Shown piece after piece: positions 15,801 through 23,113 of a DNA stretch of 53,948 bases; position 1 is the first letter of the stretch; every line of letters starts with the position of its first letter. The stretch is from the NCBI GenBank assembly GCA_034429475.1, contig DAOUGD010000171.1, positions 1-53,948 on the forward strand, given 5' to 3'. Origin of the DNA: JAKQHY01 sp034429475 (lineage in GTDB: Bacteria > Chloroflexota > Anaerolineae > B4-G1 > SLSP01). The position numbers were made by a program, and so were the translations under genes. The notes under the pieces are model-generated. The model saw nothing but the letters and a program-made list of their open reading frames with translations. It was not told the origin of the DNA and searched no databases.

Positions 15801-18800
15801 CCGACGTTGATGGGACTCATCAGATCAGTGTAGGTATAGGTGCTAGGCTGCGTCATCCCGGCAGGATACGTCAGCACGCCGGTCTCCGCCAACACCAGGG
15901 TGTGGATGCTCTTCCCAAAGTAATCGGGGAAGATCACCGTGCCGTCAGGGGCGATGGCGACGCCTTGCGCGCCAGCCGTTCCCAGGTCGGCAGTGTAGAC
16001 CAACGAAGCTGCGGGTATATCAATGGTCGCCAATCGGCGTGAAGACCCATTATCGGCCACGAGCGCGTAGCGCCCGTCAGCCGAGATGGCAATATCCTCG
16101 GCGAAGAAGGGAACTTTCACGGAGGCAATCAGCGAGGGGCTGATGGGGTGGGTAACGTCAATCAAGAAGACGGTTCGGTCCCCAAAGTTGGACACCAGCG
16201 CCGTTTTGCCGTCCGGCGTGACGGCGACGTCGAAACGCCCGCCGCCGTCTGACCCTAAGCGCCCATCCAGGAAGGGGCCATAGACCGCGTCGTCCGTGGT
16301 ATCCACGACATGGAGGTCGGAGACGGAGAGATTGGCGGCCAGCACCCACTGCCCGATGCCGGGGGTGTCCTCGGTGACGGTGATGGCGACCGTTTCGGCA
16401 TCTGCCCATTCGCCATCCGTCACGCGCACGGTGGCGGTGTACACGCCCGGCGTCGCGCTCGCCGTCCAGGTGAAGTGGCCGGTGCGCGCGGTGATGCTCC
16501 CCACCGATCCCGCGTCCAGCGTGTAGGTCAGCGGGTGAGCGGGCAGGTCGGGATCGGTGGTGTGGGCGACGAAGCGCACTGGCGCCCCGGCCGCGACCGT
16601 CTGGCCGCTAATGGGCCACAAGGTCGGCGGCTGGCTGACTTCGCGTACAGTGATGCTCACCGTCTCGCTATCTACCTGCGCGCCGTCGTTCACCTGAATA
16701 GTAGCCATGTAAACGCCTGGCCCTTGCGCCTCGGTGGGCGTCCAGGTGAAGACGCCGCCCGGCGTAATCGCGCCCACCGAACCGGCGCCAAGCGTGAAGG
16801 TGAGCGGCTGCGCGGGGATGTCGGTATCCGTCGCGGTGGCCGTGAAGGTCAAGGGGGTCAGTTCATCCACTATCCGGTCGCCGATGGCCTCCAGGATAGG
16901 CGCGGTGTTGATCACGGTGAGGCTCGCGCGGCCTTCGTTGTCGTCCAGGTAGGCCTCAGCTCCGGTGGTGGCGATAGTGGCGGTGTTGGTGAAGACGCCC
17001 GCCGGCAATACGTTGCGGAGCACACCGATGATGGTGATGCGGCCCGACTGCCCGCTCGTCAGATTCTGCACCTGCCAGACGTAGGCGGGGCGGAAGCCGG
17101 TATCGGTGATGACTACGTTGTTGCTGACGCTCACATTGGTCACACTGACCGGCAGCGTGTCGGTGATGATCACGCCGAGCGCTGGGCCGAAGCCTCCGTT
17201 GGTAAAGGCCAGTGTATACGTAAGGGTTGTACCGGGCGTGGCGACTGCCGGCGTGACGGACTTGGTCAGGGCCAGGTCTGCAATACAGTCCTCGTTGCGG
17301 TAGACCCGGGCAAAGAGGCTGTCGTTATTATCGCCGGCCAGGAGGACATCGAGGTCGCCGTCATTATCGTAATCACCCCAGGCGGCGCTGCTCATCTCCA
17401 CGGCCAGCAGGCTGCCGGTGTGAACCGGGCTAAAGCCGGCGCCGGTGTTCCGGTAGATCTGGGTCGTGGCGTTGAAGTTACTCTGGTTCTCCCCGGTCAA
17501 GAGGATATCGAGGTCGCCATCGTTGTCGTAATCCCCCCAGGCGGCGTTGCCCAAAGCCGTTGCCGTCAAGCTGCTGGTATAGACCGGGCTGAAGGCGGCG
17601 CCCGTGTTCTGATAGACCTGGGCCACCCCTCCCCCCAAGAGGATGTCGAGGTCGCCGTCGTTATCGTAATCCCCCCAGGCGGCGGCGCCCATAGACATGC
17701 CGGGCAAGTTGACAGAGCTATCGTGGCTAAAGCCGGCGCCCGTGTTCTGATAGATTCGGGAAAGCGTACCGCTGCCAGTATTCCCGGTCAAGAGGATGTC
17801 GAGGTCGCCATCGTTGTCGTAATCGCCCCAGGCCACGCTGCCCCACGACACACCGGGCAGGCTGCCGGCATAGACCTGGTTAAAGCCGGCGCCGGTATTC
17901 TGATAGATCCGGCTGATGTTGCCGCTGCCGGTATCTCCCGCCAGGAGGATATCCAGATCGCCGTCGTTGTCGTAATCGCCCCAGGCGACGCTGCTTCTAT
18001 ACACGCCGGGCAAGCTGCCGGTATAGACCTGGCTGAAGCCCAAGCCGGTGTTCTGATAGATCCGGGCGATGTAGCCGCCGGTATAGCCGGTCAAGAGAAT
18101 GTCGAGGTCGCCGTCGGCGTCATAATCCCCCCAGGCCGCGCTGCTGTAGCTCACACCGGGCAGGCTGCCGGGATAGACCTGGCTAAAGCCGGCGCCGGTG
18201 TTCTGATAGATCTGGCTAACCATACCGCTCGCCCCCCAGCCCGTCAGGAGAAAGTCGAGGTCGCCGTCGGCGTCATAATCCCCCCAGGCCACGTGGCTAA
18301 ACCTTGCCCCCGTCAGGCCGGCGGCGATGTCGCTAAAGCCGGCTACGCAGCGCGGGGTGGCCACGCCGGCGTTGAACTGCCATTGGGTACTGCTCAGGGG
18401 ATGCGTCCCGGTGACGTTGGTCGTGCCGGTGGTGGCGATGACGTACACCAGCTCGCCCTGGTGGAAGGCGCGGGTGGGCGTGACGGCCAGGGTGTAAGCA
18501 TCCGCCAGCCCGTGAACTTGCGTGATGACGCCGCTCTGCATCCCGTGGACGACAAAGGTGCGGCTGGTGACGCTGGTAGCGGTCATCGGCTGGTTGTACC
18601 GGGCCGTGATGGTCGTGGTCAGCGCGGTGGTGATCGCGTTGCGCGGCGGATACAGACCCGACAAGGTCGGCGGCGTTGCCTCCTGGGCCAGCGGGGCGGG
18701 CCAGTCGCTGGCCCGGCCGATGTCGGGGTCATTTGAAACGGCGTCAACAGCCATACTGCGCACCGTCAACGGTTGCCAGAACAACATCATGCCTAGCGCT

Positions 18801-18856
18801 ACACATAGCGCCAGACCCCAACGCCAACATTGAACGTGTCGTAAAGTGAATATCAT
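12809..18856 (-). CDS. Giant secreted protein with VCBS/FG-GAP, DUF11, Ig-like and beta-propeller domains
   Basis: A 2015-residue exported protein. After a signal segment (WGLALCVALGMMLFW): a Big_5-like Ig domain (~60-165); seven ~45-residue VCBS/FG-GAP repeats (~185-525), each with WGDYDxDGDLD, a Ca-binding DxDxDG pattern; a DUF11 domain (~527-645); two putative-Ig (He_PIG) domains (~650-835); an YVTN-like beta-propeller (~840-1195, VAVTPDGKTALVSN); DUF11 pairs (~1200-1440); three more He_PIG domains (~1440-1735); an InlB B-repeat-like unit; a Big_1-like domain; a last DUF11-like domain; and a tail RRIYRILLPN similar to tails on many Chloroflexota secreted proteins. Start at the ATG at 18856 with AAAGGAGA 5 nt upstream rather than 18898. 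Likely adhesion or matrix role. Confidence 0.85.
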   Translation of the reverse strand: MIFTLRHVQCWRWGLALCVALGMMLFWQPLTVRSMAVDAVSNDPDIGRASDWPAPLAQEATPPTLSGLYPPRNAITTALTTTITARYNQPMTATSVTSRTFVVHGMQSGVITQVHGLADAYTLAVTPTRAFHQGELVYVIATTGTTNVTGTHPLSSTQWQFNAGVATPRCVAGFSDIAAGLTGARFSHVAWGDYDADGDLDFLLTGWGASGMVSQIYQNTGAGFSQVYPGSLPGVSYSSAAWGDYDADGDLDILLTGYTGGYIARIYQNTGLGFSQVYTGSLPGVYRSSVAWGDYDNDGDLDILLAGDTGSGNISRIYQNTGAGFNQVYAGSLPGVSWGSVAWGDYDNDGDLDILLTGNTGSGTLSRIYQNTGAGFSHDSSVNLPGMSMGAAAWGDYDNDGDLDILLGGGVAQVYQNTGAAFSPVYTSSLTATALGNAAWGDYDNDGDLDILLTGENQSNFNATTQIYRNTGAGFSPVHTGSLLAVEMSSAAWGDYDNDGDLDVLLAGDNNDSLFARVYRNEDCIADLALTKSVTPAVATPGTTLTYTLAFTNGGFGPALGVIITDTLPVSVTNVSVSNNVVITDTGFRPAYVWQVQNLTSGQSGRITIIGVLRNVLPAGVFTNTATIATTGAEAYLDDNEGRASLTVINTAPILEAIGDRIVDELTPLTFTATATDTDIPAQPLTFTLGAGSVGAITPGGVFTWTPTEAQGPGVYMATIQVNDGAQVDSETVSITVREVSQPPTLWPISGQTVAAGAPVRFVAHTTDPDLPAHPLTYTLDAGSVGSITARTGHFTWTASATPGVYTATVRVTDGEWADAETVAITVTEDTPGIGQWVLAANLSVSDLHVVDTTDDAVYGPFLDGRLGSDGGGRFDVAVTPDGKTALVSNFGDRTVFLIDVTHPISPSLIASVKVPFFAEDIAISADGRYALVADNGSSRRLATIDIPAASLVYTADLGTAGAQGVAIAPDGTVIFPDYFGKSIHTLVLAETGVLTYPAGMTQPSTYTYTDLMSPINVGIAPDGQTVIVCDVATSTVGIYQIVAPGVLTFTGLVTGAHGTPYEFYDSGGGDLIYPGVQSVAFNAAGDKAYLSINNLRTNDITGTNTGDRVGILAITGPSQVHLEAGGVATVPHQTGSQLFGVDTLAIAGHKAYVGYPNAGSAWDPTTLAVVDLADESVTTTMVFTADTHIPLGVAAIPQRRLDLHQTVSEPAPAPGQLITYTLTLRGTGPEISEITLLDTLPPEVDFVGPITVFPPTAGIAGSVPPTLATHLVVSPTQPVTVTIPVRVRILPPDTVVLNTARAESFLLSLPASAPRAFTVARHLALHKTVSDPTPNPYQGLTYTLTLTNTGETDDPAVMLTDTLPAQMVFNAWVTQPTGAQAGPGGVAWNGLLTAREVLTFTFTVTQTASYDEVVVNTAAFSGMGQTGSAAVTYTVASNVAPALNVISDQATDELVTLVFTATASDANGYPPLVYSLDAGSVGALTPGGVFTWMPTEAQGPGVYTATVRVSDGALEASETFTITVAEVNTAPVLAAIGDRAVAELTLLTFTAAATDTDIPTQSLTFTLAAGSVGSITEGGIFTWTPAEVDGPGVFTATIQVSDGALVDSEIVSITVAEVNAAPILGALADRLVQLGATVSFTATASDADIPVNPLTFTLDAGSVGAVTPGGAFAWTPEAAGVYTAALRVSDGALNAAAEFTITVTPEPVYTLHIALAGDGQGTVAPGVGDHTYVSGTTALVTATAQPGSAFVGWSGAATGTANPASILMNGNKILTATFQDIRLAAFTLTAQPAAVYANGLDEVALRFTATTATGNGAPFAGRVVTVTWTHGFYASPITATLDAAGAGTARYVAGVVPGTANLTATITDESVIHTATAAVELWPNPLAGALDFVTGNELITYTFVLTNVSGGSQTGVVLTGSIPADTALVGVTGGFSVTMGGDYGWGYVTSPVEPKLHLKAGETYTVTWTVRPLNRVGDIITQAHAESDTARLRLGIVRRIYRILLPNISRNARF
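17320..18300 (-). repeat. Seven near-identical VCBS/FG-GAP-coding tandem repeats
   Basis: DNA-level direct repeats of about 125-155 bp encode the seven WGDYDxDGDLDxLL units. Blocks such as those coding DNDGDLDILL are almost identical between copies, so recent expansion or gene conversion is likely. Confidence 0.85.
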
Positions 18857-18983
18857 GAGTCTCCTTTGATTTTTTGAGAGAGGGAATAGAAAACACAAAT
18901 AGTATGAATTAGGTTTAAGTATATCGCAATCTGTGATAATTCAAACAACGGGATTACTCGTTGTGGTTCTTCTCTGACAATGG

Positions 18984-19013
18984 CCTCAACGGATTGAATG
19001 GATTAAACGGGAA
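18984..19013. repeat. Family A element, half copy
   Basis: CCTCAACGGATTGAATGG then ATTAAACGGG: the left arm as at 9745, even sharing the preceding AATGG; no inverted arm. Confidence 0.8.
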
Positions 19014-19156
19014 TCTGAACGTCATCCTTCATTTCATTCAGGACAAGTTTCCGAACGCTTTTTGTGAGGAATCTTATCCCGCTGCACGCGAGCGGTTCGC
19101 GAAATTTTGACGCCCACCCCCGGATGACATCCTAACAGGTTTAGTAACGTTCTTGT

Positions 19157-19176
19157 GTTATACTTTACCGTATAAC
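19157..19176. promoter_or_regulatory. Candidate operator dyad upstream of the hydrolase
   Basis: GTTATACTTTACCGTATAAC: perfect 7-bp arms with a 6-bp spacer, 29 bp before the hydrolase ATG. This is the size and form of a dimeric-repressor site; no adjacent regulator gene is present. The TATAC/TATAA parts could also double as a -10 region. Confidence 0.5.
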
Positions 19177-19204
19177 TTCCATATTGAGTGAAAGTGAGGT
19201 CACT

Positions 19205-20104
19205 ATGTCTGAAATGCCCAATGCGGTTCCCTTTGTGATTCCAGAGGCGAATACCGATCTTATCCGGCGCAAGGAATTCGATCTGGTCTACGCGCCCGTC
19301 TCGGCGGCGCAAAAGCTGGATATTTACTGGCCGGCGGAGGGCGACGGCCCATTCCCGGTGATCGTGTCCATCCACGGCGGCGCGTTTATGGGGGGCGACA
19401 AGCGCGATGTGCAGCTTGTGCCGATGCTCGAAGGATTGAGTCGAGGCTACGCCGTAGTCGGCGTCAACTACCGGATGAGCGGCGAGGCGAAATTCCCGGC
19501 GCTGGTGCATGATGTGAAGGCGGCGATCCGGTGGATTCGCGCCCATGCGGCTGCGTACCGCTTCGATCCGGCCAGAATCGCGGTGTGGGGTGGGTCGGCG
19601 GGCGGCTATCAGGCGTTGATGGCGGGCGTCACGGCGGGCGTCCTGGAACTGGAAGACTTGCGCCTGGGGAATCCCGCACAATCCAGCGCGGTACAGGCGG
19701 TGGTGGCCTGGTTCCCGCCGACGGATTTCCTGTTGATGGATGCGCAGTTGATGGACTCGGGGCTGATGCTGTGCGGCGTGGAATCGCACTGCGACGCGGA
19801 CTCGCCCGAATCGCTGCTGCTGGGCCGCAAAATCACGGAGGTCCCGGAGTTGGTGCGCGCGGCCAACCCTGAAACCTACATTAGAGCCGGCGCGCCGCCA
19901 TTTTTGATTCAGCACGGGCTAAAAGACGATACGGTTCCCTACCAACAGTCGGCCAACTTTGCCGCCAAAGTGCGCGCAATTTTGGGGGAGGCGCACGTCA
20001 CGCTTGACCTGTTCCCGGACGCCGGGCACAGCGACCCGGTGTTTGGCGCGCCGGAAAACGTGGCAAGGGTCTTGAATTTCCTGGATGGCAGCCTCAAGGG
20101 GTAG
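19205..20104 (+). CDS. Alpha/beta hydrolase, HSL/BD-FAE-like esterase
   Basis: A 299-residue cytoplasmic hydrolase. The oxyanion motif SIHGGAF follows strand VIVS; the nucleophile elbow is WGGSAGG with the catalytic Ser; the acid is the Asp in GLKDDTVP and the base the His in DAGHSDP. This is the hormone-sensitive-lipase/carboxylesterase pattern, likely acting on small acyl or acetyl esters. Length fits the family. The ATG at 19205 has GTGAGGT 5 nt upstream; a TTG at 19184 is a poorer start. It stands alone, convergent with the DUF2680-like gene, with a strong terminator between. Confidence 0.88.
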   Translation: MSEMPNAVPFVIPEANTDLIRRKEFDLVYAPVSAAQKLDIYWPAEGDGPFPVIVSIHGGAFMGGDKRDVQLVPMLEGLSRGYAVVGVNYRMSGEAKFPALVHDVKAAIRWIRAHAAAYRFDPARIAVWGGSAGGYQALMAGVTAGVLELEDLRLGNPAQSSAVQAVVAWFPPTDFLLMDAQLMDSGLMLCGVESHCDADSPESLLLGRKITEVPELVRAANPETYIRAGAPPFLIQHGLKDDTVPYQQSANFAAKVRAILGEAHVTLDLFPDAGHSDPVFGAPENVARVLNFLDGSLKG

Positions 20105-20117
20105 GGGCGTCCTTGAA

Positions 20118-20161
20118 AACCAACTTCCCGGAAGCAGGAGGGCGCTTCCGGGAAGTTGGTT
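20118..20161. terminator. Bidirectional hairpin terminator
   Basis: A perfect 18-bp stem (AACCAACTTCCCGGAAGC with its inverse, allowing for the first base) and 8-nt loop between converging genes. Confidence 0.85.
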
Positions 20162-20183
20162 GTGATGCGAGGAACGTTATCGG

Positions 20184-21209
20184 TTATGCGTCGTTGCCTG
20201 TCCGGGTGGTGCGATTCGGCGCACGCCAGCCGGATTCAGAAGTGTCGTCGGTATCCGTGTCGGTATTCGGAGTGCAAGGGCAATCCCATTCGCCCCCACG
20301 TCCGCGATTTCCGTCGCGTCCCCCCGGTCTCATCCGGCTGCCGGGGGCCCGGTTGCCGGACATGCCGCCCAGTCCGATGCCGTCGCTCTGCATCGCGTCG
20401 GCTTGGGCCTGGGTGATGACGCCATCGGTGACTGCCTGTGCGAGAGCTTCAGAGTAAGCTGCTTGCAGCTTCTCCCGCACAGTTGCGGCGTCCAGCCCTT
20501 TCGCGGTCATCAGATCGGTCAGGGTCTTGCCTTCGTCATAGGCTGCTTGCAATTCCTCCATCGTCATCCCCAGCACTTTTGCCAACAGCGCGTCGCGTTC
20601 GAGATAACTCTGGACGTTCTTGTGCGCCTGCATAGCGTCAGCTTCTTCCTGGGTGATGAGACCTTGTTCCACGGCCTGGGCGATAGCGGCCTGATTCGCC
20701 GTCTCGCGCGCGGCCTGGAGTTGCTCCACGGTGATGCCAAGCGCGTCCGCCAGCAGCGCTTGCTCGTCAATGGCGTTCGCGTCGTCCACCCCCTTGTTGC
20801 CATGCCCTAAGCGGAAGCCACGTTCGCCGCCACCCCAGACTTTCATCTGGTTGGCCTGATCCTGGGTGATGAGGCCCTTTTCCACAGCCTGATCAATGGC
20901 CGCGTCGCGGGCGGTCTGGTAGGCGGCCTGGAGTTTTTCTACGGTGATGCCCAGGGCGTCGGCCAGCAGTGGCTCGTAGTCAATGTCGCCGCCCTTGAAG
21001 CCGAGGCCGCCCTTGAAGCCGGGGCCGCCGCCGTGATTGAGATAGCCAGTCCCCAGCAAGCCGGGGTTGGTGGTGGATTGCGTGATTGTTTTCAAGTCTT
21101 CCGCTGCACTAACCGTGTTAGCGTGGCCGAACCACCATAGGCCGGCAATAGCGGCGAGTAGGGTCAAACTACTCAATAAGGGTATCCATAGTCGTTTCTT
21201 TGTCTTCAA
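20184..21209 (-). CDS. Exported protein with three DUF2680-like repeats
   Basis: A 341-residue secreted or membrane-anchored protein. A signal segment (IPLLSSLTLLAAIAGLWWFG) is followed by a Gly-rich stretch, then three copies of a ~45-residue helical unit: LADALGITVEKLQAAYQTA ... GLITQDQANQM, LADALGITVEQLQAARETA ... GLITQEEADAM, and LAKVLGMTMEELQAAYDEG ... GVITQAQADAM. This matches DUF2680-type units found in Bacillus YckD-like and Chloroflexota proteins; function unknown. The tail is Arg/Gly-rich, then CPC and Thr/Asp-rich, suggesting metal or cation binding. The start is a TTG at 21209 with AGGAGGT 8 nt upstream; no in-frame ATG fits. Confidence 0.75.
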   Translation of the reverse strand: MKTKKRLWIPLLSSLTLLAAIAGLWWFGHANTVSAAEDLKTITQSTTNPGLLGTGYLNHGGGPGFKGGLGFKGGDIDYEPLLADALGITVEKLQAAYQTARDAAIDQAVEKGLITQDQANQMKVWGGGERGFRLGHGNKGVDDANAIDEQALLADALGITVEQLQAARETANQAAIAQAVEQGLITQEEADAMQAHKNVQSYLERDALLAKVLGMTMEELQAAYDEGKTLTDLMTAKGLDAATVREKLQAAYSEALAQAVTDGVITQAQADAMQSDGIGLGGMSGNRAPGSRMRPGGRDGNRGRGGEWDCPCTPNTDTDTDDTSESGWRAPNRTTRTGNDA

Positions 21210-21547
21210 TCTCTTATACCTCCTAGATGATGTTTATCTAGCATCTGCCCTGGTAGGGCTATTCCAATTCCGTATGGCTATTCTTTCATAAAGTATCGGT
21301 CGTTTTGCCACCTCCTTTCTGGTTGGTCTTGCTTTATCCTTTTTTGTTATGCCCTTCCCTGCGTGGCATGATGATCATAGCGAAATAACCTGAAAATCCT
21401 CTAAGAAATCGCTGAGAGTATTCTGATTTCCCAACATATAGGCAGGCTGCGAAGTTTTGATATACACTCTCGGCAACCGGTAAAGTTGTAAGAAATGGCG
21501 ATGGGGTTAAACTAACAACGGATGTTTTCAATGAGGTTATGGACGTG
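21210..21547. other. 338-bp divergent intergenic region
   Basis: Holds the leader of the DUF2680-like gene on the minus strand and the leader of the duplicated-domain lipoprotein on the plus strand. A second AAAGGAGGTGG on the minus strand (about 21309-21319) has no sensible start codon at the right distance. No further gene seen. The right part is AT-rich. Confidence 0.5.
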
Positions 21548-22282
21548 ATGAAGTATTCTTGGCTGTTAAAGATTCTCGTTATATTAGGGACACTGGGTTG
21601 CCTATGTTGCAATGCCACAACTCCAACACCAGTACCGGCAAAGTTGACCGATTTTACACTCTGCAAAGGTCGTGACGCGGCGGGCGCTCCCATTGCTCTC
21701 CCCGAAATCATATCTCCCACCGAGCAGCAGATATGTATCTGCGGTGATTTCAAAGTTGATGAGGAAAGCTATTTGCAGGTATTTTGGGCTTATGAAAGGG
21801 AGAGTTTACAAAGAGATACTGTCAAGTGGGGTAGTGGGCCTGTGACTAGCTGTATCGTAAAGAATAGTGGTTTCGCTCCTGGGAATTATGGAGTGTCTGT
21901 TGTGTATTGGAGAAGTACTTTGGGGTTTACTGAGTTTACAGTGGGAGAGGAGCCAATATCGGCAGAGTTGACCGGCTTGATCTCCTGTAAGGGGCGCGAT
22001 GCGAAAGGTCTTCCTATTGCTCTCCCCGAAATCATATCCTCTACCGAGCCGCAGATATGCATTTGCGGCGATTTAAAAGTTGACGAGGAGAGCTATTTGC
22101 AGGTATTTTGGAATCACAACAACGAATTTATGCAAAGGGATAGCGTCAAGTGGGGAAGTGGGCCTGTGACTCACTGCATCGCGAGGGATGAGGGTTTCAC
22201 TACGGGTCATTATGGGGTATCCATCATGTACGGGAGAAGCACTTTGGGAGTCGCCGAGTTTACAGTGGAAGAAGCGCCATAA
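21548..22282 (+). CDS. Putative lipoprotein with tandemly duplicated ~100-residue domain
   Basis: A 244-residue exported protein of unknown family. The N-terminus (LLKILVILGTLGCLCC) is a lipoprotein-type signal; Cys near residue 18 or 21 could be lipidated. The mature part is two copies of one domain, each containing CKGRDA, PIALPEIIS, QICICGD, VDEESYLQVFW, DxVKWGSGPVTxCI, YGVSxxYxRSTLG and EFTV. Copies are about 320 bp apart and highly similar at DNA level, so the duplication is recent. Four conserved cysteines per copy suggest disulfides. Start at ATG 21548, with GAGGT 10 nt upstream, rather than ATG 21539. More AT-rich than most of the window. Confidence 0.75.
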   Translation: MKYSWLLKILVILGTLGCLCCNATTPTPVPAKLTDFTLCKGRDAAGAPIALPEIISPTEQQICICGDFKVDEESYLQVFWAYERESLQRDTVKWGSGPVTSCIVKNSGFAPGNYGVSVVYWRSTLGFTEFTVGEEPISAELTGLISCKGRDAKGLPIALPEIISSTEPQICICGDLKVDEESYLQVFWNHNNEFMQRDSVKWGSGPVTHCIARDEGFTTGHYGVSIMYGRSTLGVAEFTVEEAP

Positions 22283-22327
22283 TGGACGTAACGCAAGTTA
22301 TTTGTGGGGGACGAAAGAATGACCTAA

Positions 22328-22360
22328 AATACCGGGAAGGCATAACGCCTTCCCGGTATT
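22328..22360. terminator. Hairpin terminator
   Basis: Perfect 14-bp stem AATACCGGGAAGGC with its inverse and a 5-nt loop, after the duplicated-domain lipoprotein gene. A similar but not identical hairpin (ATACCGGGGAGG) lies at 23005 in the equivalent place before the intact paralogue. Confidence 0.8.
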
Positions 22361-22373
22361 CTGTTGAATTTTC

Positions 22374-22590
22374 TTATTCACCTTCTTCCTCGCCAGACGC
22401 ATCCGCGCCGACAGCGATACGCGGCAAGATCGCTTCCACTTCGCGGATCATCCGCGGCGGGACGACGACCTCCCAGGTTTCCGCCGAGCTGCCCCGAATC
22501 TTGGGATTCCACACGTCCAGGACGAGCACGGTGGCCGTTTCGCCGGTTTCCAGGCGCGCGCCGCGGAGGTTGCGGTTTCCATCGCTTTTG
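22374..22590 (-). pseudogene. 5'-truncated copy of the glycine-zipper membrane gene
   Basis: The minus strand reads in frame, without stops, through about 72 codons that match the end of the gene at 23114: WNPKIRGS, ETWEVVVPPRMIREVEAILP, RIAVGADASGEEE, then TAA. Identity at DNA level is high up to about 22590, where it stops abruptly; the first ~195 codons, membrane part and start are missing. It is a remnant of a duplication, with the neighbouring hairpin also duplicated. Confidence 0.85.
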
Positions 22591-22755
22591 CAGGATAGGC
22601 GTGTTCAGTGAAAAGTCAAAGCGAATTTGTAGCGGCACACATCCGCCCCCGTGATCGGCCTTGCCAAAAAATGCTCTTGTAGTAAGATTTGCGCGTGACA
22701 CTTTGATGAGCGATTTTGACGGATTGAATACCTTGGTAATAATGAGGAGCTGGCG

Positions 22756-22995
22756 GTGGACAAAAGCAACTATGAGCAAAAATCAGACCTATTGACGCTA
22801 GTTAGCCTTGCATATTGGATAGTATCTGGTTATTTACTGCTCATTGTGATTGGTGTACCATTAGGCTTCATGATTAGTTTGGGACACCTTCAAGTAGAAA
22901 ATGCTTGGGAGATCCCTGTAGCTGTAGTTCTTTTTTTTCTTCTGCGTCACTATAAAGAACATTTAGAACAGCAGTTGGCAGTAATGAAAGAATAA
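22756..22995 (+). CDS. Small two-TM membrane protein
   Basis: A 79-residue protein, family not recognised. After a polar start (MDKSNYEQKSD) it has a membrane segment at about residues 14-43 (LVSLAYWIVSGYLLLIVIGV and on) and a second at about 51-64 (IPVAVVLFFLLRHY), ending in a charged helix. Starts with GTG, with GAGGAG 6 nt upstream, so translation is likely. Strongly AT-rich compared with the window. Followed by a hairpin terminator and the converging glycine-zipper membrane gene. Confidence 0.65.
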   Translation: MDKSNYEQKSDLLTLVSLAYWIVSGYLLLIVIGVPLGFMISLGHLQVENAWEIPVAVVLFFLLRHYKEHLEQQLAVMKE

Positions 22996-23004
22996 TGACC
23001 CAAG

Positions 23005-23035
23005 ATACCGGGGAGGCGTTACACCTCCCCGGTAT
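23005..23035. terminator. Hairpin terminator with T-rich tail
   Basis: 12-bp perfect stem ATACCGGGGAGG with its inverse, 7-nt loop, followed by TTTTA. Terminates the small membrane-protein gene; related in sequence to the hairpin at 22328. Confidence 0.8.
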
Positions 23036-23113
23036 TTTATGTGTACTATCCGACGATCATCGCTATTCGTGCATTCGTGCTTCATTCGTGGTCGGTCGCC
23101 CCCGTGATTTTTC

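Larger units (their letters stand above)
18857..19204. other. 348-bp intergenic region
   Basis: Lies between the divergent starts of the giant surface protein and the alpha/beta hydrolase. It holds a half copy of family A (18984-19013) and a dyad near 19157. No ORF with a ribosome binding site was seen. The part next to 18860 is AT-rich and probably contains the surface-protein promoter. Confidence 0.6.

Noticed and set aside
17320..18300. Regular repeats that could look like a CRISPR array
   Set aside because: The units are 125-155 bp, coding, and lack unique spacers between short identical repeats; they encode VCBS/FG-GAP motifs.
16310..18736. 808-codon plus-strand open frame, and other long plus-strand frames at 13235-16042
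   Set aside because: They are antisense to the giant surface-protein gene, whose repeats and GC-rich third positions keep opposite frames open. Their translations are low-complexity and His/Arg/Gly-rich without motifs.
20118..20161. Hairpins between convergent genes as attachment sites
   Set aside because: No integrase, no direct repeats and typical terminator position; simplest reading is bidirectional termination.
21230..21311. 25-codon minus-strand frame after an AAAGGAGGTGG site
   Set aside because: The GTG overlaps the Shine-Dalgarno itself and the peptide shows no pattern; too weak to call a leader peptide.
22282..22611. 109-codon plus-strand frame
   Set aside because: It is antisense to the truncated membrane-gene copy at 22374 and a Ser/Arg-rich shadow without support.
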